64,000 nucleotides of DNA from Amblyornis subalaris (lineage: Eukaryota; Chordata; Aves; Passeriformes; Ptilonorhynchidae): positions 3,417,081 through 3,481,080 of the forward strand of contig JACAXG010000074.1 in NCBI GenBank assembly GCA_018881555.1, read 5' to 3'. Below, piece after piece: positions 1 through 15,100 of the stretch (the first letter of the stretch is position 1; every line of letters begins with the position of its first letter). The translations under genes were made by a program, and so were the position numbers. The notes below the pieces were generated by a model, which made no database searches, was not told the DNA's origin, and was given only the letters and a program-made list of their open reading frames with translations.

Positions 1-3000
1 TAAAGCTAAGGCTGCTTTAAAGAACTGCCTTGCTTTGATCCAAATACATACTTCCTTTACGATCTGTTTCGATTTGCATCAGTTTGAGCCTTTCTTTTAG
101 GATCAGCTGGAACATCTTTCCTTTTTTTCCCCACCGTAACTCTGGAAGCAATATAAAGTGCAAACAGCCACCGAGACACAGCAAATGCTCAGCAGAGACA
201 CCTTTCTGTGTGGGCTTCCTCACCCCCCCCACCGACAGCCGAGCTTTTGGTAGGACCTGGTGGAGCACCGTGACTCACCCAGCCTGTAACAGGTTAGCTG
301 GGATCACAGCAGGATCCTTACTATGCACAGCAGTGTCTTTTGGAGGCTTCACAGGGTACGCCGTCAATATGTAATAACACTGCAACGTGAATTATGGAGT
401 TGCTGGAATCAATGGGATTTTGCATATTAATTGCAAACACACCCAAAAAGACAAAGGAATTTATTGGCTTAATTAGTGTTTCAGCTCTAATAGCATTCAG
501 GCTTCATTCTCACACAAATTGATAAATAGCAGCAGTGTTACTCCTCAAGGATGCTTTGCCTTCTGAGAGGGGATGCTGAAGTTTACGATCTGAGCTCTCT
601 CAGCTGCAGGGATGCACTTAGCAGGGGCTTAGAGTGGTTGAGCTTCAAAGGTATTTAATACCTCTCTTTCCTAAGCATGTTGCTAGATGCCGGCAAAAGG
701 AGGTGCCCTGCCCTCCGGGCAGATGCTAATGATGTTTTTTCTGAAAGGCATTTACATAGTGACACTTACTGGGCAGGACAAATAAATGGACCCGGACCAT
801 TTACACCTCTAGGTTACAAAAATTGAGATTCGGTGTCTTACAACCCCAAACACTACTTAATCAGTCGCCACATCGGCAATCTGAGGGAAGCTACATGTAA
901 TGTACTTACGGATTGATTCTGACTCCATGGATACTGAGAAAAACTTAAGTGTGCAAAGAATTAGATAAGCGTACCTGGAAGCAGCTCCCAGCTCCCAAGA
1001 AGCACAGCTCTGTGAAAAATAAGGTGCTAGAAGAACGGGAAGCAAATGTCAAGAATTCAACTGTATACCAAAACAAAACAGAGAGATCCACCTGGATCTG
1101 ATCTCCATCACCTCGTGCATTCACACGCCTCAGCACGGCATGACTGACACGAAGCTTCAGGAACAGCATTACAATAATGAGGGAAGAGCAAGACACCACC
1201 TGAAAAGCAGCTTCCTCCCCAAGGACTTTAAACATTTTCTGCATTATCATACCACNAAAACCGCACCTTAAAGCTAAGATCCGACAACGAATCATTGTTC
1301 ATAAAGCCTGTGCTCACATCTTCAAACAAGTTATTCTCCTGGGCATTCCCTCCCCCCCAGTCTCAGCAGATCTCTCCTCTTTGGGATGGAGATCACATCA
1401 CAACACTTAAATGATAAGCAATTTGTTGACAAAGAGAAATGTCACCAAGAAAACGTTTCAGCTGCATTCAAGACTGGGGCTGGATACTTTTTTTGTTTGT
1501 TTTTCTAGACATGATCTGGCAGCTGCAAGCAAAACGAAGAGCCAGGATCATGTGAATGTGCCCTCGCTGGGAGGAGCGCAGTCAAAGGCTGCAGGCAAGC
1601 CATGCTCTCTGTGTCACCGTGCTCACAGAGCACTGGAGGAAATAATCCTGCATTAATAGGGCAGCAGATCATAGAGATCAAGCAGGCCTTTTCTGTTTCT
1701 ACCCTAGTTCGTGCCAAAAAAAGCAAAGCAGGAGCAAACGCACAGAGAGAGGGATATGCCACCGGCCCCTGTGAAGAAAATCTACTCCTATTTATTAGGA
1801 CATAGGAGAGCTGTGCCACACAGCTGAATGGTTAATTCAGGCTATTTTATAATTGCAAGGACCCAAAGAAGATGGGCATTTGTGGCTTTTTCTGCAAGGA
1901 AACAGGGTCATCACTAACAGCCCCCTCTGAATTATGCTCTGCAAAACCTTGAGAGATCCTGCTGGTCACTCTGTGGCAGGGGCCAGCACACAACAGTGGC
2001 TTGGCACCCTTCAGGTTATCACCTGAAACCACCAGCTCTCAGGGCTGCCTGAAACACAGGGGGAAAGAAGGGAAATTCCAATGTATGTTCAAGCCCAGGA
2101 CACCAAGTCATACCCCAGCTTCAGCTTCTCACCTACCCAGGAGGCAACACCCCTGTCCCCCTGGCNGATCCAGGGAACAAGCCTTGCCCTTTACTGGCCT
2201 CTTTGCAACTTACCATTGAGGCAATTAACAAAGTGGTCCTAAATCAAGAGGAATCAGGAACTCATCTCCTTTAATCTTTAATGTCCCTGCTTTAATCCCC
2301 CCACAGCCTTCAAAAATGAAGCTCATTCAAGGGCAAGTGGGCTCAAGAAATAGTGAGGCATTTCCTCTGCTGCTGCTGTGGCACCTGCTGTGTGACTAAG
2401 GGATTCACTTCTGAACCGGCACAGGCTTGGTCTAAATAGGCCCCAATTTACATGTTACCTTCAGTTCATAAACAAGCTGAACCTCTTTCTGCCATTAAAT
2501 GCGAAACCAGCTGAGAGCAGGCTCTCACCCAGGACTGCCAGGGTGTGCACATGGTAACGGTTTACCTCTCTTCTCTGTAATTAATCTTCAAACTCTGTGC
2601 ATCATGTAGACATTCACAGTAAAAAGGACAAAACTTTTTGCAGTCTCAAAGTCAGNGAAGATTNGGTTAGTCTTTATTTCATTCTGACAGGCTCCTTTAT
2701 CCCAGAGACAATACTAAGACATAGGATTTTACCAGGATTTTTTTCCCAGAGTCTAATCACAACAAGGAAAAAAAATGGTATGTTACCAAAAACAAAAATA
2801 AAGGGTATTTAACACAGATTTGAAATAGATTTCTATGCCATTTTGCCTCTATTTGTCACAGACCCCTTAATATAATTCGTCTGTGGCATAAACAGAAAAA
2901 GAACACACGAGCATCCACCAAAACCCATTCACCTTACTTTTTGAGTTCACAAATTAAACCTGTCCAGGCACTGTGAGCCACTGGAGGAGCCAAGCAAAGA

Positions 3001-6000
3001 GACAAAAACAAGCATTAAATCACCAAGAAAAGTGCCCAGTTTCAAAAGTAGTAAGTCAAAGACCAAAGTGTGGTTCAACGCCTGTGTGTAAAGACACGAG
3101 GCACAAAAAGCAGCACCTCGCTTTTCTAACAGCAACAGGGGAAAGAAGAGAACCCAGATGTGGGGTTGTTCTTCCTCCTGCAAGACAGTGAGCCCCACCG
3201 ACCCAGGCACTGCTCTGCAAGGGAATGGAGCATCAAGCAATCTGCAAGCCAAGATACTGGAAAACACAGAGGCACCAGACTTCACATGGGACGCTGGGCA
3301 CCGGCAGCTCTCGCAGCACTGATTCCCCAACTCTGTACAGTGGCTGGTGAAAACAGCACCAGCAGCTCACCTGCTTCACCCTAGACAAAGCAGGATTTCC
3401 TCGCCCGTCTCCCCAGAGACTTGCCAGGAGTTTCCCAAACTTCAGCATCTCCCTGCTCACCTCTTTTCCAGGGATCCCTTCCACAGCCAGTACTGACCAG
3501 GCACAGGATAAGGGTCAAGGTTTCACATCAGTAGCACAAAGACCAGGCACTTGCTGGTGCAGTATCTAAGTTCCTTTGACAGCATGAACACCTGTCTTTT
3601 TGTTTTAATCTTAATTTTGTATTATAATTTTAATTTAAGCACACAGCTGGGCACAGAAACAGAAAGCACCTTTTGCCTAAAACTGCAATCTTCCACTCCT
3701 TACAGGGGGGTTTCCCTATTCACATCACACCTGATCACCTCCCAATTCTTAAAAACTTTTGCTCAACCCTTCAAGTAAAATAACACCTCTGAGGGGTCAG
3801 AGCTCCAGAGCAGACACTGTCTAATGGTTGTTTGAGATGCAGTGTCATTTGGGAAAGTCAGCCCCAAAGAAAGCTGAAGTCAGTCTCTTGAGTACACATT
3901 AATTCTCCTCTTCCCATCCAAACCAGGCACCAGGGTATCCCCCTTACAAACAGCCCCTCCTCTCTGCGACATGAAACGTGCAGAACCCACAGACCATTCC
4001 CAAGGGCAGGGAGACTCAGTTGAAGCCCAGAGGGTTACAAGCCCACCTCAGGCTGTATGCTGGACTGTGCGTGACCCCGCTCTCACCCACAGCCACCGGC
4101 AGCACAGGGACCACCGGCCCCATCCGCAGCGCTGCCTCTGCTTTTCTGGATAACTGCACCACTGAGCACCGTAGTTTTTCTTCTCCCAATTGCTTTTCCC
4201 TGTGTTACTTCAGAAAAAAACACAACCCACACACTGAGCTACTACCAAGATGACTGGGACAGAGGAGCCTGTCCAAGCACCACCGCTGCAGATGCTGGGT
4301 GAGAGCCATCAACCCCCCACAGAGGCAATCTCGGAAGACCCTGCAACGAGGAGAGGAAACAAAAAAGCCTGTGAGCAGCTGAGGGAGACGTTCATTCTAT
4401 CGATTGTGTAAACTGTCAGTGGAGTGGCAATGAGCATTTTTTTTTGTTTCTATCCTGGGGAATAATCCAGCCTGATAATTAGTACATAAGAGATAAGTGG
4501 AAAATGAGACATCTAGCGAGGGTGGTTCAAGCCTCCTCATGACATTGATAATGTTCAGATACATAGATCACTGTTGGGGCAAACTGCCACTGTGAGCCTG
4601 TGTCTTCCCATTGCCTCATCAATCCATCATCCGCTTAGCTACTGACACCTTGGCAGGCACACACCACCAGCCCTGCATTTGAATTGAGAGGAGCAGGCTC
4701 CACCAGGGAATATAGATTTAAAAATCTAAGATTCAAATTTGTTTAAGTATTGTGAACAGCAATTCCCTTGCAAGGCATCTTCATTGCCCTTTTGCCAAGG
4801 GGGAACAGTTGGGTCTTTGTTAGAAGTACAAATTGCTTCTTAATGCAAAGGATAAAGCAGAGCCCAGGCACCTCCTTAGAATTCCTCCTGGCTCCTGCTA
4901 ATGCTGCTGCATGTCAATTTTAATTTTTTGAAATTTAAACCAAGGGCTTTGTGTCTAAGCTCCATTTCATTGAAGGAGGGGGGAGGAATAGTCAAAAAGG
5001 ATTACGGATCCGGTGGGAATTGAGGATCCATAGCAATTATACTTCATTTGGATGGTCTCAGACACTGGTTTTAATCATACTCTAAATAGTACAAATCGAC
5101 AAGACATAAGAGATTGATAAGTGTCTAACACGTGTACCTGGCTGTGAACTCTGGTTCCCTCAGCTGGGGGATGTTTGAGGACAGGATGGAGGAATTGCCT
5201 TCTCCCTTTGACCCTCCTCCTCCACCCAACGAGAAGACAATACCCCCTGAGGGCTAGGCAGGAGACAGAGGTGACTGTAAGAACGTGGTCATTATGGGGC
5301 CGCCCCGAAGTGGGGCTGGAACAAGTCCATCTGACTGTGGCTCCCTTTCCTCCTGTAACATCAGGGCAGGGGCAAAGCTCCAGCCTTGGCAGAGCTGTTT
5401 CAGTCCAGCTCCTGTCTCTCTTATCCGTGAACCTGCACTAACGCTGTGAAGGGCAGAAAGCGGACAGGGAGGTAAGACCTTCAGGAGGGAAAAACAAAAT
5501 GACAGTACAGTAAAATGGAAGTCAGTGCTTTTGTAAATCAATTTAGCTCTTTTAGCTTCAGCAGACCAATCCCAATTTACCCAGACTGAGGAGGTTACCT
5601 TCTGGGGTGATGACGAAAGATGCACCTCCTTCACCAAAGTTACACACTAGCTACACAACTGTGCATTTCTAAAAAGGCCGAGGGTGGCTGGGATTTACTG
5701 AGGACCAGCAGGAGAAAAACTTTCTAAATGGTCTGAATCCATCAGTGTTGAGCAAGCTTTCTCAACCAGCCCATCTCAGGTACTGTGCAGACCCACCTGC
5801 ATTCAGGTGTGGTTTCCAACCCATACACACACTGCAAGTGCAAAGATTTAGACAAACTCTCTCCCCTGCTGCATTCTTACATTTGTCAAGCATGTTACAG
5901 AAACACAGCTTTCCATAATCACTGATTAAACTGCTTTTCCTGTATTTCACTAACCTCTGGATCAGGTTTTAACTCAGTAAATCTGTTTAGGAGATCTGTT

Positions 6001-6261
6001 CCACACCCCCACTTTCACCTCTTGATGACTGTGTGCCTTCTTTTCACAAAACTGCATAAAGGTGAAGCTTTTTACCTCTCTCTGTACTTCTTCCCAGCCC
6101 CCTTGAACCATAATCAAGACCTAGGCAAGGTACCCTATCCTAACTTTAAATATTGCTGCAAACCTAAGGCACTGAAGAGACCCCCTCCTTTACTTCCCAC
6201 CCTCCTGTGGCACCACCACAGCGCTCCTTTGTAGCACTGGAAGAGACAGAAAGCAAGAAGG
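1..6261. other. Non-coding region beyond the 3' end of C1QL2
   Basis: I see no convincing exon here. Open frames are short, have no recognisable domain, and are not joined by plausible splice sites. Base composition is about balanced, with AT-rich stretches and no CpG island. The block at about 4380-5060 is AT-rich with several TAAT-type homeodomain cores and is listed separately as a possible enhancer. No interspersed repeat was recognised. If gene order matches human, the next gene in this direction should be MARCO, but nothing of it is visible. Confidence 0.6.
4380..5060. promoter_or_regulatory. Candidate conserved non-coding element / enhancer
   Basis: This AT-rich block has no ORF but is dense in short motifs typical of developmental enhancers: several TAAT cores, ATTGATAAT, and a near-perfect palindrome of two 7-bp arms around AA at 4713-4728. 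It lies about 2 kb beyond the C1QL2 poly(A) signal, so it could regulate C1QL2 or a more distant developmental gene. This is inference from composition only; cross-species conservation has not been checked. Confidence 0.25.
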
Positions 6262-6876
6262 CATTGTCTAAAAACATAATTTAATGTGGTATTTGGGTGA
6301 TTGTGGTCAACGACCAAATTCTTTTGCAGACAGAAACAGGTTTGACGTTAATGACACCATCATTCACACGAGCATTGCATTGCACAGAAAGAAAAGTTTA
6401 CACTTGACCCCATACAAAGCAGCAGAGGAAAAAACAGTTATGGTCCAGTCCCACTTCCTGAATAGTCGATCTGAAAATTCATCATCGTAATTAATACTTA
6501 TTGATGAAAAAATGTGACCTGTTCAAATTCCGTGTGTGGCACAGTCCAAACTCTGGGCTCTCTTAAACCCCCCAGGAACCACTCGAGTTTCAAGCTGCCG
6601 AGTTCCTCATGTGACACACAAAACATCCAGGCTGACAAGGGTGGGGGGGGGGGGCAGAAGAAATGGGGGAAAGTAAGGAAGGGGATCACTTTGTTTCACT
6701 TCTATTTCGTTTCCACAGGGGTGAAAATAAAAACATACAAACCGATAATGAAGCTAAAGTGACCTGCGGAGACAGTGGACACCAGCAGGAACAGCAGCAC
6801 GATGGAGTATGGAAGTGCCAAACAGCCCCACGCGCATCAGCGGCGGGGCCAGTTGTGTCGTGTCACTTGTTGTGTG
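6262..6876 (-). other. C1QL2: C1QL2 3' untranslated region (approximate)
   Basis: This is the sequence between the C1QL2 stop codon (6879-6877) and a minus-strand ATTAAA hexamer at 6285-6280, giving a 3' UTR of roughly 0.6 kb. It contains an uninterrupted run of 12 C on the transcribed strand (12 G at 6643-6654 on the plus strand). No AATAAA was found on this strand within the interval. The true 3' end could lie farther away; the boundary is inferred from the hexamer alone. Confidence 0.45.
6280..6285 (-). terminator. Candidate C1QL2 poly(A) signal (ATTAAA)
   Basis: Plus-strand TTTAAT reads ATTAAA on the transcribed strand. This is the commonest variant of the canonical AATAAA signal, and it lies about 590 bp past the stop codon. 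It is the nearest hexamer I found. An RNA 3' end would be needed to confirm use. Confidence 0.4.
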
Positions 6877-9180
<2,304 letters not shown>

Positions 9181-12100
9181 AACCAAAGTCCGTCACACCC
9201 GTCCCGGTTTCCCGAAGGCAGGCAGGGCTTGCCAAGTGGAAGGGGAGCCCTAGGAAGAAATGCCTTTAGCAGAGTTCAGGTTGGGTTACAGCACAGTGTT
9301 CTGTAGTTTCCCTGCGTAATGACGGGTCCAAATCAAGTGGGTTTTCCCCCGAGAAAACTGTGATTAATTGCCTGTGATTTTCCGAGTAAACGGTGATAGC
9401 ACAGCGGGAGCTCTGGCATCTCTAACTGCCTGCGGGGATCTCCCCTGGAGAGAAAGTTGGGATCTCACGCAGGTGTCTCCGAGCGGCGGGTTAAGCACCC
9501 GTCCTGGAAGGAAAGAAAAGAGAGATACGGGGATTACACGGATTGCCTCAGGGCAACATTCCGGTGTCCCCCGCTCCCCTGGTGCGTAAGAAGGGTGAAT
9601 TCCCAGCGGGCTCGCCAGAGCTGAAGGCGATCTGTTTGGTCTTAAAACAGGCGGAGCTGCAGGTCGAAGGAGCGAGCCGCCCGGTCTGATCCAGCGCCTG
9701 CTGAAGCTGATGGCCCGGAGGCATCATATGCAAATGAGAATGTACAGGCTTCTTCAAGAACTGCAGAAATGCCCTAAAAGGACTCGGGACTCTTGTTAGC
9801 TTTCCTTGAAATTTAAGGAGGGGACATCAAGGTTTTCCTGTCTGCAGTGCAGCACTTTAGGACCAGATCTCATCTCAGTTACCTCCCTGCGTGCATCCAG
9901 CGTTTTTCTTGGAGTTACTCGGGCTTTGCTCTGCTGCTGCTGAGATCAGGATTCAGCCCTGCCCCTTCAAGTGTCTCTGATTATTTTCCCCTACATCTAT
10001 ATATTTGAAGTTGAAAGGGAAATTAATCATGTAAATGAAAACCTCTCCCTGAGAATTCTATGGATAGTCACATTGTCTATTACTTAGTACAATGGAGTTA
10101 AATGTTTTAAGAGACGAGATAGTGAGGAAAACTTAAGTCTTTTTCCTCTCCTCTGAATTATGAATTGCATCCCACAGAGTTATTTTAAGCCCCCACACGT
10201 GTCTAGAGCCTTGTAAAATGATGTCTAATAGTTGTTTCTGTTCCAGCTTTAGTATAATTTCCCATATATTAACTGCGCTAAATACAAATAAATTCACAAA
10301 TAAATTACACTGCTTTGCTGCTCATCCCTACTTAAGCTTCTGTTAATTTCCCTTTTGTTCTGGTATTTGTCACTAGCTCTGCTCTCCCCGTGTGTGTGAA
10401 TCCTTGCTATTCCCCCAGAGCTCCGCAACCCCCCCTAAAGTGGCTTTTTAATCTCCTGTTTTCCAAAGCCAGCAGCCATACCGTAGCTTTTCTAACCCTT
10501 CTCTGAATAATTAAGTTGTTGCATCATTTGGACTCTGTTGCAACTTCCCTATTTGCAGAAACTCGCTTCTGTAATGAGGTGACAGGTGCTGGGAACTGTA
10601 TTCCGAACAGAGGCTCACCAGCCCCTTCTGCAAAGCCAGAATAACTCTGTGTGATGGGGTCTGTTATTCCCACGGATCAGCAAGGACAGACGAAGAAGAA
10701 GAAATATATTCTAACTTTCTGGAGGACAAAATGGGCACGGTTCTTAATAAGAAGGGTTGAGAACTTCAAAAAGTAGGCAGAACAGATTACAGAGACATCA
10801 GCAGTTAGATTAGGTGTCAAATTCTAGCAATTTTGTTTGGGAATAATTTAATTACTCCTCTGTGATGCGGTGAGATGGACTGATCACCTAGTTAATCCCT
10901 CATCAGATTGCTTTAAGGTAAACACAATGTGACTTTAATGTATAATTCCGGTAGGGATCTATACTCCTGGAGACCTGGAGTTATTGCCTGGCTGATGTAA
11001 TGCATCTTGTGCCCCAAGATGTAGCCCTGTGATCCTTGAGGCACCTGGTACCACTTACTGATCCTACACTAGTCATTAGGAATATAGTTGCAAAAAGGTA
11101 ACACTTAGGTTACGATTTTGATACAGGCTGCTGCTACGCTGTTGGGAGCCTGCTCTCCACGTGCAATGGGATGCACCAGAGCAGTACAAGGAGCAGGGAA
11201 TTACCCAATCCGCTAATCACCCTCAGTGTCTGAAGTACCGCCTGCCCTGCAGGGAGGTGCCTTTCTTCCTTTGGGGCGACAAGTACCAAAGCTCTCTTAG
11301 AGTTAGGAACTTCACAGGTTTCAAAACGTGAGTCAGGCTGGTGCTNCACTGCAGACTGCTGAGGGCTGGCAAGGCTCAAGTGCCCAAAGAGGGATAAGGG
11401 CACCCACAGAGCATCCCTGGTAAAACGCCAAGGGTGTCTGGACCTTGGCATTAGATGGTGGCTGAGCAGGAGCTTTGGTGATTGCTGTTGTTGGCCAATG
11501 CAATGGTTAAGCACCTAAAAACCTGTNTGGATCTAACTTGAAATTTCATTTTCAGATGTGGTGTAAGGACTCGGGAACCTGACTGCTCAGGGAAGCACTT
11601 GACAGTTCAGACACAGTTCCCAAATTTGGACAGCCAAGAACCCAGACACTTTGCACTGAAGCTCCAAAATTCCACGGGTACGTGAATTTCCATTCCTTAA
11701 TTTCTGCTTCAAGGGACAGTCACCCACCCACCTCGAGCTGCTAGTAACCTTCAAGAGATATTGTGCTCCATCAGATCCATTTCCCACAATCATTCCAGAG
11801 TGTCTGTTGGATCAGGCCTCTCACAGCTATTGCATGCACTTACACACTTACGAGGCAGTGGTGAGGACACCAGCCTGGGAGGTTGGAGGTTTGTTCCAGT
11901 GTTTCACCATTTACCAGATTTGGAGCAGGTTTTTAAAACTCTCTTCCCAGTCTTCCAGGAGAGTACTCTCAGCCTTCCAGGTGTGGAGTGTTGTGAGTTG
12001 GATTTCCTTCAGCTTGTTCTCTAGGATTTATTCTGCTGTAAAATGCCTCCTCCCAAGAGACACAAAGAAAACAGTCTGATGACTGAAGGAGCTCAGGGAT

Positions 12101-15100
12101 GAGCTTTCAAACCACGCCTGTCACCAGGGCTGAGCCACCTTTCAGGATATGGGCATTGTCTGTCCATCTGGAGGCAAACACAGGACACTCCTCCAGGCTG
12201 CAGCTGGCCATCTGCATCTCACAGGGACATTGTCAGCAGGGTGACAAGGAGGAGATCTGGGTTCAGCTTGATTTGCTGCCTGAGAAATACCAAGCTGAGT
12301 TCCCTGGGGAGCTACCAAGACCTTCCAGGGTGCAAGGTAGCCAGGGGAGATGGAGAGAGGAGGGAGGAGAGGACTGCATGCCCTTATGCTGAATCTGTTC
12401 CTCTTTGCATAAAAAGAATTAAAGATTCATTGAGCTATAAGAAGAGGCAGATCAAAGGTGAGTATAATTTTTAGTTTAGTGCTGAAAGCACCTACCTGAT
12501 CTGGAGATTCAGTCTTCCTCCAAGAGCTGTTTGTGAATTCCAGCCAGGAAAGTGAGATACACACACAATTCCCCTTCCTGAAGGACCATCCCAGCTGCTG
12601 AGCTAAAAACTCTTTTGCACTGTCTTTCTTTCTTTTCTCTCAGAAGGTTTACCTTTTTTTCACCTTCTCAGCTGCACATCCTTAACACAAACCGAGCTCA
12701 TGAGCTGAAGCATGGGGTTTGCACCATGTCCAACAAGAGCTGAACCATCTGTACCCCTGGCAGGACGCAGCAGGATTCAGACCCACTGAGGAGGTGGAGG
12801 TTCCAGGCGCAAGTGCAAGTTGACTGTTGCACATTTGAGGTTCTTGGAGACTGAAGGCAGGTACCTCCTGAGTTAGGTACTTCTAGGATTGGACAGAAGC
12901 TGAGAGAACCTTTTTATTTCAATGCTGGATTTAGGTGTTTAAATTATGCTTTAATTCCCTTTTTTAGCTACTTTTTGGATTTGGCCATTAACTTGAAAAT
13001 GTAAGAGCCATACCAGCTCAGATACCTTATTTAGTAAAAATGTCAAGATCAAAGTAAGTATATGCTGATAGTTTCCCGGTATTTTCGCTTAATCGCCATC
13101 AATCCATTGCTTAAGGACTTCCTGAGCCATGGTAAAATACTTTTAAGAAGCTGAAATCAAGATTACTTTGAGTAAAGGCACAGTACCCTTAGATCAGTAG
13201 CCTCACCCATCCCAGTGAGTAGCTTTGTTTTGCTATCTTTTGTCATGATTGATGGAAGTTATGGGTAACATTACCCTCTGATCCTCTGAAGTGCTTCATT
13301 CATTGCCTTTGTCACATCACAAGATATTTCTCATTGCCAGAATTAACTATCTGGAACTTGGTGTACTCAACAGCTAGTAAAACATAATACATATAGTCCT
13401 GACACTAAAATGTTCACATTTCTTGCTGAAAGCAAATTCAAATCTGTTAATGTTCAGAATGCATATAATATTGCTTCCATTCACAAAATATAAAATGTAA
13501 TGATACTGATTATTTTTGCTTAATGGAGGGAAAAGTTTAGAAATGGTTAGGTTTATTGTATTAGCAGTCATCATTCCCTGCAAATACTGTGCACCTCTTT
13601 TTGATCTGTGCTGGGGTTTCCAACATGACTTTTCTTAACAGCACAAAGCTAAATTTACTCCCATTTGATGGACCCAGTGGGTGCATGGGGTCCTGCACAG
13701 CAGCAAAAGCATTTTATTACATAGAACAAGGACAGGAGCTGGCTCTTGTCATACTATCTGTAAGGCAGAATTGCAATAGCCCACAGGCTCTTGTGCTGCT
13801 GTAGCAATACATAAAATTCCATCCATACAGCCAGAATCAGCCCCCTGTACTGGCACAGTATCCGTGAGAGATCCTGCACAAGGAGAAGCTTGCATACCAT
13901 CCGAACAGATGGATGGGCTTTGTTGAATGTATCGATCCCTGTGAACTGCTGCTATTTGCATTTTGCCACATCCACTTGCTGTACAGGGGAGACAAAATCT
14001 GCTGGCTCTCCCTCTCTTGGACAAATACCTTTGAGTGTTTACAAGAGAGCAGTTCACAAACCTCAGGGCTGCCTTCAGGGCGCTGCTTGGAGAAATACCA
14101 AAAGGTGTGGAGAAGATCAGTGAGAGCCAAATGCCTTCGTATTCCCAAAACAGGTACTGTTCACCAAACTCAGAAGAAATCAGCCTGTATTTTCTGGGAA
14201 AAATCAATCAGATCAACTGAACCTTGCCTCCCACTTTTGCCCTTGCCTTCACTCAGAGCAGGGTCATACCCTGAAGTTAATGCATCAAAGTTTAGATAAA
14301 ATCTGTGAGAACAGAGCAGCCTCAGACAAGACTAAAGCTGGTGCTGAAGATGCCTGGTCCGAGCATACGTGGCTGCTCCTGTGCCCTGGAGGGGAGCAGC
14401 AGCTGATACCTGGCCCTGGCAGCCNAGGTGGTGGAGGAAGCACCACAGGAGCTCCAGACTATTTGGGAGCTCCCTGCTCACAAAGCACATCTTCAGTTGG
14501 ACGTAAAGTAGGTTTAAAGAGACACAAAACTGTCCTGAAGAAAAGGCAGGATATGAGCATCATCCCCTATCAAACTATCAGCTTTGAATGACGTCTTGCT
14601 TAGACGCAGTAAATTAAAAATGAAGCGAGAGGCCAAGTTGGCTTGCCCTTAACCAGCTGAATTTGGGTCACAGCAAGTTCAACCCTCCTTTCCTAATTCT
14701 CTGCTTCTCAGTATGTGTTTACAAACTGCTCGAGGAGAAACAGGTTGGCCCTAGATTTGTCTGGTTCAATTTGTCTCCTTGGATAACTAACGCCGTGACT
14801 GCTGGAGTAACTCTGCGCTATCTATACAAACGAGCGTCTGCTTTTTTAATTGAGCTAGGGCCTTCCATACAAAATACAAATAATGGCATAATAGTTAAGT
14901 ATATTTTTGTTAACATGAATTCGGAGGTCTAGTAGAAGAAAGAGATCCTCCCCTTGCCTTCTGAGTACAAGGTGTGCGCTTGGCCCAGCTGCCCAGCAAA
15001 GTGTGTGTGTACAAAACCAAACCCCTGGCGGGTTCTCCAGCTGAAAATCACCCATCTCCCTTCCAAGCCCTCTGAAATTCCCAGAAGGACTAGACTCTCA

